Shown: positions 1 to 7,931, numbered from the stretch's first letter. The stretch: 64,000 nucleotides of DNA from an uncultured Burkholderiaceae bacterium (GCA_937888805.1 CALBEY010000039.1:1-64000); one strand, 5' to 3'. The notes: a model not told the origin generated them from the sequence alone. Translations and numbers: made by a program.

Positions 1-923
1 TATTCGATGTTCTGGATCTGCTCGCGCATCTGCTCAATCAAAAGTTTCAAATCCATGGCCGCTTTTGTCATGTCACCATTGACAGATTTAGAGCCCAGGG
101 TGTTGGCTTCACGGTTCATTTCCTGAAACAGAAAGTCCAATCGTTTGCCAACAGCCATGCGCTTGGCATTGGCACGTTTGGATTGAACGGCGACGCTGAC
201 GATTGAATCCAGTTCTTTGAGATGGGTAGCCAGACGATCGAGCTCCTCGGCGACGTCGGCTTTTAAGGCTAGTAAGCTCGCTTCAGTGGCCAATCGCTGA
301 GAGATCTCTTGGCCACTGATGTGTGCAAGACCTTCTGGAAAGGCTTGCATTATGGCTTCACGCAACCGTGTCGCGATGCGGTCGTTTTGTGCTTGTAAAA
401 GGGCGGGTAATCTTGTCCGCAGATCAGTCACAACCGAATGCATTTGCTGCGCCTGTTCAGCAATGATGGTCGCAAGGCGTTGGCCTTCTCGGTTGCTGAC
501 TTCGGTCAATTGAGTCAAAGCGATTTGAGTGGCTGCCACACATAGCGGTGTCCACAGGGATATGTCGGCCTGTTGGCGGTCTGGATCAGGCCACTGAGTG
601 ATGTCTGTCAGGGTCGGTGCACTGACGCTGGGAATGTGCTGCTTGATGTGTTGGTAGGTCGACTCAATTTGGTGTAGCAGTGTCGCAGTGTAGTGTTGCA
701 TGCTTGGCGTTTTCGCGCGCGTGTAGTTGGCGCGTATTTCGACTTTGCCGCGACTCAGATGTTGACTGATTAACTCGCGCAATGGCATTTCAGCTTGGCG
801 TAATTCATCAGGTAGTTTGAACTGCAAGTCGAGATAGCGGCTGTTGACACTGCGTATTTCGATCACCAAGCTACCCGGTGAGCCCGAGGCCTGCCCACTT
901 CCAAAACCCGTCATGCTACGCAT
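1..923 (-). CDS. yicC: YicC family endoribonuclease, 3' end cut by window edge
   Basis: This reading frame runs on the minus strand from ATG at 923 to the left edge. I translated it by hand because its stop codon is incomplete here. It begins MRSMTGFG, the hallmark YicC N-terminus, and its last full codons give Gln-Asn-Ile-Glu, the usual YicC ending. The two remaining bases are TA, so only the last base of the stop codon appears to lie outside. The product is about 307 residues, full family length. YicC proteins are linked to RNA turnover (E. coli YicC is reported to be an endoribonuclease). It diverges from rph, as in many proteobacteria. Family identification is firm; the biochemical role comes from the family. 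Confidence 0.9.
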   Translation of the reverse strand, partial: MRSMTGFGSGQASGSPGSLVIEIRSVNSRYLDLQFKLPDELRQAEMPLRELISQHLSRGKVEIRANYTRAKTPSMQHYTATLLHQIESTYQHIKQHIPSVSAPTLTDITQWPDPDRQQADISLWTPLCVAATQIALTQLTEVSNREGQRLATIIAEQAQQMHSVVTDLRTRLPALLQAQNDRIATRLREAIMQAFPEGLAHISGQEISQRLATEASLLALKADVAEELDRLATHLKELDSIVSVAVQSKRANAKRMAVGKRLDFLFQEMNREANTLGSKSVNGDMTKAAMDLKLLIEQMREQIQNIE

Positions 924-969
924 GGGAATTCCTTTGAGTCATGCTCCGGCAATCATTTGGCCAAAGCTG

Positions 970-999
970 TTGGCTCGATTGTAAGCGCCTGCGTATACT
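970..999 (+). promoter_or_regulatory. Candidate sigma-70 promoter of rph
   Basis: TTGGCT at 970-975 and TATACT at 994-999 are separated by 18 bases, which fits a sigma-70 promoter firing toward rph about 50 bases downstream. It lies in the short divergent gap between yicC and rph. This is pattern matching only. Confidence 0.45.
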
Positions 1000-1049
1000 T
1001 CGTTTTATGCTGACTGTTTTTTGCTAATGCCGATTCAGGAGAACTGACT

Positions 1050-1790
1050 TTGTCTCACGCCCATGACCCGATCGCTCGAGCGCATCAACGTGCCGCTGAT
1101 GTTTTACGACCAGTGATCTTTAATCGCGGTTTTACCCGCTACGCTGAGGGCTCTGTCCTGATAAGCATGGGCGAAACCCGGGTGTTGTGTAATGCCAGCG
1201 TGCTCGATAAAGTGCCACCCTTTTTAAAAGGCAAGGGCCAAGGTTGGGTGACGGCTGAATACGGCATGTTGCCGCGTGCCACCCATACGCGTTCAGACCG
1301 TGAAGCCGCGCGTGGTAAACAATCAGGACGCACACAAGAAATCCAGCGACTGATTGGGCGCAGCCTGCGTGCCGTGATTGATTTGTCTGCGCTAGGTGAG
1401 CGCACCATTCACATCGACTGTGATGTGTTGCAAGCCGATGGTGGCACCCGCTGTGCCAGCATCACTGGCGCTTGGGTTGCCTTGGCTGATGCTATCGATG
1501 GATTAGTGGATAAAGGGGTCATTCAAACCAGCCCTTTGTTGGACAGTGTGGCCGCGGTGTCTGTCGGCTTGGTCAATGGGCAACCGTTGCTTGATTTAGA
1601 TTATGAAGAAGACTCGGGGTGCGATGCCGACGTCAATGTGGTGATGACAGGAGCCGGCCGCTTTGTTGAGATCCAAGGCACGGCAGAAGGGCATACTTTT
1701 GATCGGGAAATGCTAGATCGACTGTTGGATCTGGCCCAAACTGGTATTAGCAACTTAGGTCAGCTGGCGGCCCAATCAAGAAGGGCTTAG
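1050..1790 (+). CDS. rph: Ribonuclease PH
   Basis: Ribonuclease PH is a phosphorolytic 3'-5' exoribonuclease that trims tRNA and rRNA 3' ends using phosphate and forms a hexameric ring. The 246-residue product is the usual length. It shows the family N-terminal segment [18 protein letters not shown], the basic [18 protein letters not shown] stretch, and the acidic segment [15 protein letters not shown] near residue 185. The start is TTG at 1050, preceded by CAGGAGA at 1036-1042; no in-frame ATG is suitably placed. It diverges from yicC. Its stop lies 10 bases from the convergent RidA-like gene. Elsewhere rph often precedes rdgB; here a catabolic operon separates the two. Confidence 0.95.
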   Translation: MSHAHDPIARAHQRAADVLRPVIFNRGFTRYAEGSVLISMGETRVLCNASVLDKVPPFLKGKGQGWVTAEYGMLPRATHTRSDREAARGKQSGRTQEIQRLIGRSLRAVIDLSALGERTIHIDCDVLQADGGTRCASITGAWVALADAIDGLVDKGVIQTSPLLDSVAAVSVGLVNGQPLLDLDYEEDSGCDADVNVVMTGAGRFVEIQGTAEGHTFDREMLDRLLDLAQTGISNLGQLAAQSRRA

Positions 1791-1800
1791 GTACGTTTTC

Positions 1801-2268
1801 TTAAACCTTAATACGAAAAATGGCTTCAACTTCGACGGTGGCATTGCCTGGGAGTGCCGCCACACCGACAGCCGAGCGCGCATGGCGGCCGGCTTCGCCC
1901 ATGAGTTCGACCACCAAATCAGAGGCACCGTTAATTACAGCCGGTCCTTTACCAAACGGGGCTGTTGAATTGACGTACCCTGTCAAGCGGATACACTCAA
2001 GCACTCGGTTCCAATCACCGCCAACTGCCTGCTTGAGTGTGCCGAATAAGTTCTCCATACAAACACGCGCGCCTGCATAACCATCTTCAACCGACACATC
2101 GACACCCACTTGGCCCGTTTGCGTGAGCTTACCGTCGCGACTGTTGGTCTGGCCAGAAAGGTAGACCAACTCCCCGACTTGCTTGAAAGGCACATAGTTG
2201 CCGCCAGGCGTGCGAGGTGACATGGCTTCAATCCGAGCAAAAGCGTCATTGTTTCGATTCAAAATCAT
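1801..2268 (-). CDS. RidA family (YjgF/YER057c/UK114) protein
   Basis: The product of 155 residues is a RidA-fold protein of the longer kind. Recognisable parts are the YLSGQT segment, the VCMENLFGTLKQAVGG helix, and the conserved C-terminal AVGVAALPGNATVEVEAIF stretch. Classical RidA hydrolyses reactive 2-imino acids, but divergent members serve specific catabolic pathways. I chose ATG at 2268 because AAGG lies six bases upstream; ATG at 2274 and 2286 are alternatives. It is the last gene of a minus-strand operon with MmgE/PrpD and acyl-CoA dehydrogenase genes, 22 bases after the PrpD-like gene. A second, classical ridA is at 12361. Substrate unknown. Confidence 0.85.
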   Translation of the reverse strand: MILNRNNDAFARIEAMSPRTPGGNYVPFKQVGELVYLSGQTNSRDGKLTQTGQVGVDVSVEDGYAGARVCMENLFGTLKQAVGGDWNRVLECIRLTGYVNSTAPFGKGPAVINGASDLVVELMGEAGRHARSAVGVAALPGNATVEVEAIFRIKV

Positions 2269-2290
2269 CAACATCCTTAAAAGCAAGCCT

Positions 2291-3667
2291 TTAATTCAAC
2301 AGGCCGTTTAAGTTTGAAAGGTTTCTCAAACCCCACGCTTTTTGTGAGAGTGTTTTGACCACCGATGCTGGGGCGGCATTTTTGTAGGTACCCAAACGCA
2401 TCACTTTTTCTTCGATCTCTGGCCTGCTCAATGTGTTGCCTGGATCGCCCTTGGGCTCGTCGACACGACCATGAAAAATTTGCCCGTCTTTGGTCGTGAC
2501 GGTGACTTTGCCAATCCAGCGTTGTGGATATGCCCCATCAACCTCTTGATCAAGCGACATCGTGACACGGTCTCTGAAAGCAGTAACCGCTTCGTTACCA
2601 AGCGCCTCATCAAACCCTTTCAAGTCAGCGGCATCATTCAGTGCGATCAGGGCCAATACAGTACCCATCGAGAACTTCGACTGGTGGACGGTCTGCGGAT
2701 CCGTCACTGGGCCAAGCACATCAATGGCACCTTGGTGCACATGGGTCACCACGGATTCGATTTGATCGACAGTCAAGCCATTTTGTTTCATGGCTGCTTG
2801 CAACGCGTCAGCGGCGGGATGGGTGTGACGACAAGACGCATGAAATTTGAAAGACGTCTCGCTCAGCGCCCAACGAACCCCGAGTCTATCAACCAATTTG
2901 CTGGCATCAGCATCCTGACTCATGCCAGCACCCATGCCTTGGGCGCCTTCTAAAATGCGTTGTGCGCCGGTGAAGCCAGCCTGCGCCAAATACGCCGCCT
3001 GCATGCCAGCGGTGACCGCATGGGCAGTGTGGAGTTGCTTGGCGTCAGCAGCATCGCGCAGAAATTCCCACAGTCCGGCGGCGGTGGTACCGGCCGATCC
3101 AATGGCATGCAACATTTTATCGGGCGTTAGGTTCAACAGACGTCCGACGGCTGTGGCAGCGGCTAGGTTTCCTGCTGTCGCGGTGGTGTGAAATATCTTG
3201 TAGTGCGAACGACCCAAAAATTCGCCCACACGGATGCCCACTTCGTAGCCTGCGACACAAGCGGTGATGAATTCTTTGCCAGAAGCACCGATAGCTTGTG
3301 CGACGGCTAACGCTGGTGGAAAGACCACGGCGCCAGGGTGAAAGACCGCGCCGTTATGAACGTCGTCTTGCTCGGCCACGTGCGCTGAAGCCGCGTTCAC
3401 CATGGCGGCAAAGTAAGGTGTTGTCTTGGTGCGTTGGACCAAATCTTCCGCGGCGCCACCATTGGGTCCCATTTGATTGGCAAACGTTGCCATGGCTTTG
3501 ACGGGCTTGCTCGTTGAGCCCGCAAGAATCGACCCCACGGTATCAAGAAACAGGTCCTCACAGCGGTCTAAGACCGATTCTGGAATGTCTTCATACTGCA
3601 GCGTGGCGGCAAACTGAGCCAAAGCAGCACTCGGGTGTAACAAGGCGGTGGTCGATTCGTTAGACAC
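2291..3667 (-). CDS. MmgE/PrpD family protein
   Basis: This 458-residue protein belongs to the MmgE/PrpD family, which includes 2-methylcitrate dehydratase, cis-aconitate decarboxylase and iminodisuccinate epimerase. Typical features are the all-helical N-terminal domain (DRCEDLFLDTVGSILAG, EQDDVHNGAVFHPGAVV) and the central segment SFKFHASCRHTHPAADAL. It starts with GTG at 3667 behind AAAGGAG. It sits 13 bases after the acyl-CoA dehydrogenase gene and 22 bases before a RidA-like gene. The neighbours suggest breakdown of a small branched or unsaturated carboxylic acid or its CoA ester. The exact reaction cannot be read from the sequence, and there is no prpB/prpC nearby to support a methylcitrate cycle. 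Confidence 0.85.
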   Translation of the reverse strand: MSNESTTALLHPSAALAQFAATLQYEDIPESVLDRCEDLFLDTVGSILAGSTSKPVKAMATFANQMGPNGGAAEDLVQRTKTTPYFAAMVNAASAHVAEQDDVHNGAVFHPGAVVFPPALAVAQAIGASGKEFITACVAGYEVGIRVGEFLGRSHYKIFHTTATAGNLAAATAVGRLLNLTPDKMLHAIGSAGTTAAGLWEFLRDAADAKQLHTAHAVTAGMQAAYLAQAGFTGAQRILEGAQGMGAGMSQDADASKLVDRLGVRWALSETSFKFHASCRHTHPAADALQAAMKQNGLTVDQIESVVTHVHQGAIDVLGPVTDPQTVHQSKFSMGTVLALIALNDAADLKGFDEALGNEAVTAFRDRVTMSLDQEVDGAYPQRWIGKVTVTTKDGQIFHGRVDEPKGDPGNTLSRPEIEEKVMRLGTYKNAAPASVVKTLSQKAWGLRNLSNLNGLLN

Positions 3668-3680
3668 GGCAATTACTCCT

Positions 3681-4841
3681 TTAAAAGGATCGAGGTAAAC
3701 CCAAAATATGTTCTGCCACGTATGACAGGATTAAGTTCGTTGAGATAGGGGCCACTTGATAAAGGCGCGTTTCGCGGAATTTTCTTTCGACATCGTATTC
3801 GCAAGCAAAGCCAAAACCACCGTGAAACTGCAGGCAAGCGTTAGCGGCTTCCCAAGAGGCGTCAGCGGCCAGCAGCTTGGCCATGTTGGCCTGAGCACCA
3901 CACGGTAAGCCGGCATCGTAAAGACGGCAAGCTTCATAGCGCATTAAGCTGGCGGCTTCGACGTTGACGTGGGCGCGCGCAATCGGAAATTGAACCCCTT
4001 GGTTTTGACCAATAGGGCGGCCAAAGACGACGCGTTCTTTGACGTACTTTGAGATGCGGTCAATAAACCAGTAGCCGTCGCCGATACACTCAGCCGCAAT
4101 CAATGCGCGCTCGGCGTTTAGGCCGTCCATGATGTATTTAAAGCCTTTACCTTCCTCGCCGATCAAGTTCTCGGCTGGTATCTCAAGGTTGTCAAAAAAT
4201 AATTCATTGGTTTCGTGGTTGACCATGTTCATGATTGGGCGAACCGTCATGCCGTTTTTAACAGCATGGTGCAAGTCAACCAGGAAAATCGACATGCCTT
4301 CAGACTTCTTGGTGACCTCGGCCAATGGCGTGGTACGAGCCAACAGAATCATGAGGTCAGAGTGCTGAACGCGTGAAATCCAAACTTTTTGTCCGTTGAT
4401 GACGTACTTATCACCCTTTTTAACGGCGGTGGTTTTGATTTTAGTGGTGTCCGTACCGGTTGTCGGCTCAGTGACACCCATGGACTGTAGGCGCAACTCA
4501 CCGGCCGCGATTTTGGGCAAGTAATGTTGCTTTTGAGCTTCGGAGCCATGCCGAAGCAACGTCCCCATGTTGTAAAGCTGACCGTGGCAGGCGCCTGAAT
4601 TGCCACCCGAGCGGTTGATTTCTTCCATGATGACAGAGGCTTCCGTCATGCTTAAGCCCGATCCGCCGTATTCTTGCGGAATCAGTGCTGCCATCCAACC
4701 GGCCTCGGTCAGGGCGCTGACGAAAGCTTCAGGATAGGTCCGCTCTTCGTCAATTTTTCTGAAGTATTCATCAGGAAACTGGGCACACAAGCTACGGATC
4801 CCGTCTCTAATTTCTTGGTACTGTTCAGCGTGGGTTGTCAT
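3681..4841 (-). CDS. Acyl-CoA dehydrogenase family protein
   Basis: This 386-residue flavoprotein has the acyl-CoA dehydrogenase layout: helical N-domain, beta-domain with MGVTEPTTGTDTTKIKT (about 121-137) and KVWISR, and a helical C-domain with FGRPIGQNQGVQ and QFHGGFGFACEYDVERKFRE. The loop that carries the catalytic Glu in medium-chain enzymes reads YQVAPISTN, with Pro365 where Glu is expected. A Glu is present at position 244 (GLNAER), the place used by isovaleryl-CoA and long-chain dehydrogenases. It is the first gene of a three-gene operon with PrpD- and RidA-like genes and diverges from a LysR regulator. An electron-transfer flavoprotein partner is expected but is not in the window. 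Substrate uncertain. Confidence 0.9.
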   Translation of the reverse strand: MTTHAEQYQEIRDGIRSLCAQFPDEYFRKIDEERTYPEAFVSALTEAGWMAALIPQEYGGSGLSMTEASVIMEEINRSGGNSGACHGQLYNMGTLLRHGSEAQKQHYLPKIAAGELRLQSMGVTEPTTGTDTTKIKTTAVKKGDKYVINGQKVWISRVQHSDLMILLARTTPLAEVTKKSEGMSIFLVDLHHAVKNGMTVRPIMNMVNHETNELFFDNLEIPAENLIGEEGKGFKYIMDGLNAERALIAAECIGDGYWFIDRISKYVKERVVFGRPIGQNQGVQFPIARAHVNVEAASLMRYEACRLYDAGLPCGAQANMAKLLAADASWEAANACLQFHGGFGFACEYDVERKFRETRLYQVAPISTNLILSYVAEHILGLPRSF

Positions 4842-4850
4842 TGTTGCCTT

Positions 4851-4873
4851 ATCATTACGGTTTAATCATTACG
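4851..4873. repeat. Direct repeat ATCATTACG in the divergent control region
   Basis: The 9-base word ATCATTACG occurs at 4851-4859 and again at 4865-4873, a 14-base period. It lies just upstream of the acyl-CoA dehydrogenase start in the 137-base gap shared with the LysR gene. It could be part of a regulator site; I cannot assign a protein. Confidence 0.4.
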
Positions 4874-4978
4874 AAACTTTGCCGCACTGCTTAACACTTG
4901 ACAATTGCTGTTTGATTAAGCCCAGCTTTCTAACAACCGAAGCATTGCGCACTGATTTTTACAGCGACTAAGCAAACC

Positions 4979-5899
4979 ATGGCCAGCCATTTCGATTTAA
5001 CCGATCTACAGCTCATTGTGAATATCGGCGACGCGAGTAGTTTGACACGCGGCGCTGAAAAGTCACATCTCTCGTTACCCGCTGCCAGTAACCGCGTTAA
5101 AAACCTCGAAGAGCACTTTGGGACTCGACTTTTTTTCCGGAACAGTCAGGGGGTCACGCTGACACCCTCAGGGGAGTCTTTCCTCAGGCATGCCCGCAAA
5201 GTTTTGCAGCAAATTGAGCAACTGCGCGGCGATATCCATGAGTACTCTAAGGGCATTAAAGGGCAGGTGAGGATGGTGGCCAATACCACTGCCATGACCG
5301 AGTTCATGCCATCAGTTCTCAGTCGATATCTCGCCACCCACCCAGATGTCACCGTTAATTTGCGTGAGCGGCTTAGCTATCTGGTGGCTAAAGCAGTGGC
5401 TGATGGGGCAGCAGACATTGGTGTGGTTGCGGGCCAGCCTGCTGGTGATGGCATTCAATTTTTACCTTACCGCAAAGACCGACTGACTTTGGTCACGGAT
5501 ATCAAGCATCCCTTGGCTGACCGAAAGGAAGTCGCTTTCGGCGAAACCCTGTCTTACGAATATGTCGGATTATCTGAATGGAGCGCCATCCACGCCTTTT
5601 TGATTCAAGCCGCTGACAATCTTGGCCATCCGTTTCGTTTTCGCATTGAGGTGGGCAGTTTCGACTCGGTATGCCGAATGATCGAGGCTGGCGTGGGCAT
5701 CGGTGTCGTGCCCGAGCAGGCTGCGCGACGCTTTTCTAGCAACATGAACCTACGTTTGGTGAAACTTTCAGATCCGTGGGCTGAGCGAAAACTGCATATT
5801 TGCGTGCGTGATTTGGCTGCCTTGCCGCCATTCGCCCGCGATTTGGTGGACATTTTGCTGCAAGACGTGCCTGAAGTTGAACGTGAGCCCGCACAGTAA
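4979..5899 (+). CDS. LysR family transcriptional regulator
   Basis: A 306-residue LysR-type regulator. The N-terminal winged helix-turn-helix spans about residues 15-70 (TRGAEKSHLSLPAASNRVK, LEEHFGTRLFFR). The substrate-binding domain follows, with the typical GVGIGVVPEQAA motif near the end. The ATG at 4979 is in the right place for the family. It is transcribed away from the acyl-CoA dehydrogenase/PrpD/RidA operon, so by the usual LysR arrangement it probably controls that operon in response to a pathway compound. Neither the effector nor the binding site is known; the direct repeats at 4851-4873 are one candidate. Confidence 0.92.
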   Translation: MASHFDLTDLQLIVNIGDASSLTRGAEKSHLSLPAASNRVKNLEEHFGTRLFFRNSQGVTLTPSGESFLRHARKVLQQIEQLRGDIHEYSKGIKGQVRMVANTTAMTEFMPSVLSRYLATHPDVTVNLRERLSYLVAKAVADGAADIGVVAGQPAGDGIQFLPYRKDRLTLVTDIKHPLADRKEVAFGETLSYEYVGLSEWSAIHAFLIQAADNLGHPFRFRIEVGSFDSVCRMIEAGVGIGVVPEQAARRFSSNMNLRLVKLSDPWAERKLHICVRDLAALPPFARDLVDILLQDVPEVEREPAQ

Positions 5900-5923
5900 A
5901 ACGATCCTTTTTATGGAGACTGT

Positions 5924-6544
5924 GTGTCGATGTTAAGTCAGCTGGTTTTGGCAACGGCAAACCCCGGTAAACGACGCGAGTTCGATCGCCTGTTGGCGCC
6001 TTTGGGGGTGAGTGTCTTGGATCAGGCCTCGCTTGGTGTTGATCCGGCGCCAGAGCCCTACACCACCTTTCTTGAAAATGCCCTGACCAAAGCGCGTCAT
6101 GCCAGCAGCAAAACAGGTTTACCCGCGCTGGCCGATGATTCTGGCATCTGTGTATCGGCTTTGTCTGGCGCACCTGGGGTTCACTCAGCGCGCTTTGCCG
6201 AGCCGATGACAGGCCTGGCTCAAGACAAAGCCAATAATCAAAAACTAGTTGCTAGTTTGAATGGCGTGACAGATCGTCAAGCCATGTATGTGGCCATTTT
6301 GGTACTGGTTTTATCGCCAGATGATCCCTTGCCGATCGTTGCCCAAGGCTCATGGACGGGGCAGGTCATTGATCAGCCGCGAGGCGAGCATGGTTTTGGC
6401 TACGACCCGCATTTCCTTTTGCCCGAACTCGGGTTGACAGCCGCTGAGCTCCATGCAGCGCAAAAAAATGAAATCAGTCATCGCGCGCAGGCGATGCGAA
6501 TCTTAATCAACACGCTGCGTGAACGCGTTTTGATTCGCGAATGA
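5924..6544 (+). CDS. rdgB: XTP/dITP diphosphatase (RdgB/HAM1)
   Basis: The protein hydrolyses non-canonical purine triphosphates (ITP, dITP, XTP) to monophosphates, keeping deaminated purines out of DNA and RNA. It shows the nucleotide-binding start LATANPGKRREF, the metal-site segment LADDSGICVSAL and the specificity motif EHGFGYDPHF. Length is about 205 residues, normal for the family. GTG at 5924 (five bases after GGAG at 5915-5918) or ATG at 5930 (eleven bases after) may be the start. The stop overlaps the hemW ATG in an ATGA junction at 6541-6544, suggesting coupled translation. Confidence 0.95.
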   Translation: MSMLSQLVLATANPGKRREFDRLLAPLGVSVLDQASLGVDPAPEPYTTFLENALTKARHASSKTGLPALADDSGICVSALSGAPGVHSARFAEPMTGLAQDKANNQKLVASLNGVTDRQAMYVAILVLVLSPDDPLPIVAQGSWTGQVIDQPRGEHGFGYDPHFLLPELGLTAAELHAAQKNEISHRAQAMRILINTLRERVLIRE

Positions 6545-7806
6545 CCACTTCACCAAATCCCCGTCGGGTCATCCCGATTGCTCGGCAGGACGTAAAAAGC
6601 ACGGGTTCTGGGTTGCAACCCGTCAAAACGGAGTTTGCGCTTGAGGCGTTGCCGCCATTGTCGCTTTACATCCACGTACCCTGGTGTATTCGTAAGTGCC
6701 CCTATTGTGATTTTAATTCCCATGAGGCACCAGATGACCTGCCAGAGTCGGGTTATCTTCAAGCGTTGACGGCTGATCTTGAGCAAGCATTGCCCTTCAT
6801 CTGGGGTCGGCAAATTCACACCATTTTCATTGGAGGTGGCACGCCGAGCTTGTTGTCTGCGGCGGCTCTGGATCAACTGATTGCGATGGTACGCGCTAGG
6901 TTGTCGATATGGCCAGACGCCGAGATCACCCTTGAAGCCAACCCTGGCGCGTCAGAGGCGCAGAAATTCGCTTCTTTTGCAGCCAGCGGTGTTAACCGCT
7001 TGTCGATCGGTGTGCAATCGTTTAACGATAATTACTTAAAGGCTTTGGGTCGTCGTCACGATGTCAAGCAGGCAATGAGGGCTATCGAATACGGTTTGCG
7101 CTCGTTTAATCGAGTCAATTTGGACCTGATGTACGGTCTTCCGGGACAAACTGCTAGCCAGTGGGAGACTGAGTTAAGAACGGCATTGGCAATGGGAGTA
7201 CAACACCTGAGCCTCTACCAATTGACGATCGAGCCACAGACGGTTTTTGCGAAGTTTCCCCCAGCGCTGCCTGATGATGATGTGCTCGGTGAGATGGAAG
7301 CGTACATTGGGCAGGCAATCTCGGCTCACGGCTGGGATCGGTATGAAGTTTCTGCGTTTGCGAGCGTTAAAGAACGCTCTCGCCACAATTTGAATTATTG
7401 GACGTTTGGGGATTACTTGGGCATTGGCCCTGGCGCGCACAGCAAATTGTCGTTTCATGATCGGATCGAGCGTAGCGCTCGCACCCGGAATCCTGAGCAG
7501 TGGATGCAATCGGCCATACGTCACGACGGTAGTCATGTCAGTGAGACAAGGCGATTGAGTTCGACCGATTTGCCCTTCGAGTTTATGCTTAACGCGTTGC
7601 GGTTGCGCCAAGGTGTAGCAACCTCTCTTTTTGAAGAGCGCACGGGATTGTCGCGATTGGCATTGAGCGCAACCCTGCAATTGGCGCTTGAGCGTCATCT
7701 GATGTCACCAGACCCTAGCCGCTTGTGTGCTACTGAGCTCGGGTGGCGACATCTCAATATCCTGCAAAGCCTGTTTTTAGAGGATGAGGGTTCGCTTAAA
7801 CGGTAA
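6541..7806 (+). CDS. hemW: Radical SAM heme chaperone HemW
   Basis: The 421-residue product has the radical SAM cysteines C49, C53 and C56 in the motif CIRKCPYCDFNSH, which bind a 4Fe-4S cluster. The Phe after the third Cys plus one, where coproporphyrinogen dehydrogenase HemN has a fourth Cys, places it with HemW. Other family segments are FIGGGTPSLL, RLSIGVQSFND and LNYWTFGDYLGIGPGAHS. HemW binds heme and is thought to deliver it to respiratory proteins. Its ATG overlaps the rdgB stop, and rdgB-hemW adjacency is widespread. The roughly 40 residues before the first strand are longer than in E. coli; a later start is possible but no ATG suggests one. Confidence 0.93.
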   Translation: MTTSPNPRRVIPIARQDVKSTGSGLQPVKTEFALEALPPLSLYIHVPWCIRKCPYCDFNSHEAPDDLPESGYLQALTADLEQALPFIWGRQIHTIFIGGGTPSLLSAAALDQLIAMVRARLSIWPDAEITLEANPGASEAQKFASFAASGVNRLSIGVQSFNDNYLKALGRRHDVKQAMRAIEYGLRSFNRVNLDLMYGLPGQTASQWETELRTALAMGVQHLSLYQLTIEPQTVFAKFPPALPDDDVLGEMEAYIGQAISAHGWDRYEVSAFASVKERSRHNLNYWTFGDYLGIGPGAHSKLSFHDRIERSARTRNPEQWMQSAIRHDGSHVSETRRLSSTDLPFEFMLNALRLRQGVATSLFEERTGLSRLALSATLQLALERHLMSPDPSRLCATELGWRHLNILQSLFLEDEGSLKR

Positions 7807-7816
7807 AAGATTCATG

Positions 7817-7833
7817 TGCACTATTTATGTGCA
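7817..7833. promoter_or_regulatory. NtrC-type enhancer site 1
   Basis: TGCACTATTTATGTGCA contains GCAC, seven bases, then GTGC, the core spacing of known NtrC (GlnG) sites. Its centre is 32 bases upstream of the second site, about three helical turns. It lies upstream of a sigma-54 promoter and of glnA, with ntrC itself downstream in the same cluster. Confidence 0.75.
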
Positions 7834-7835
7834 AT

Positions 7836-7858
7836 TAATGGTGCATAATGCACCATTA
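7836..7858. repeat. 10-base inverted repeat inside the glnA enhancer region
   Basis: TAATGGTGCA at 7836-7845 and TGCACCATTA at 7849-7858 form a perfect 10-base inverted repeat around TAA. Its right arm is the left half of NtrC site 2, so an extra inverted half-site precedes that site. Confidence 0.7.
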
Positions 7859-7865
7859 TTGTGCT
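7849..7865. promoter_or_regulatory. NtrC-type enhancer site 2
   Basis: TGCACCATTATTGTGCT again has GCAC-N7-GTGC. Its centre (7857) is roughly 85 bases before the start point predicted from the sigma-54 promoter at 7916-7931. Confidence 0.75.
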
Positions 7866-7915
7866 TAATATGACTTCGATGTTTTTTTGTTGCCAAACGG
7901 CGCTTTCACCAGTGC

Positions 7916-7931
7916 TGGCACGTATTTTGCA
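7916..7931 (+). promoter_or_regulatory. Sigma-54 (RpoN) promoter of glnA
   Basis: TGGCACGTATTTTGCA matches the -24/-12 consensus TGGCAC-N5-TTGCA exactly. The invariant GG is at 7917-7918 and GC at 7929-7930. Transcription would start near 7942, giving a leader of about 70 bases before the glnA ATG at 8013. Two NtrC-type sites lie upstream, so nitrogen-limited activation by phosphorylated NtrC is expected. Confidence 0.88.

Noticed and set aside
2471-2953. 160-codon plus-strand frame inside the MmgE/PrpD gene
   Set aside because: Antisense shadow; the minus-strand product is full length and family-like.
2291-3667. 2-methylcitrate dehydratase PrpD as a specific name
   Set aside because: No prpB, prpC or acnM nearby and the neighbours point to another pathway, so only the family is named.
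7174-7698. 174-codon open frame antisense to hemW
   Set aside because: Shadow of hemW; no ribosome binding site or recognisable domain.
6541-7806. HemN (coproporphyrinogen dehydrogenase) as the name of this gene
   Set aside because: The fourth Cys of the HemN motif is replaced by Phe after CDF-type spacing, and rdgB adjacency is typical of hemW.
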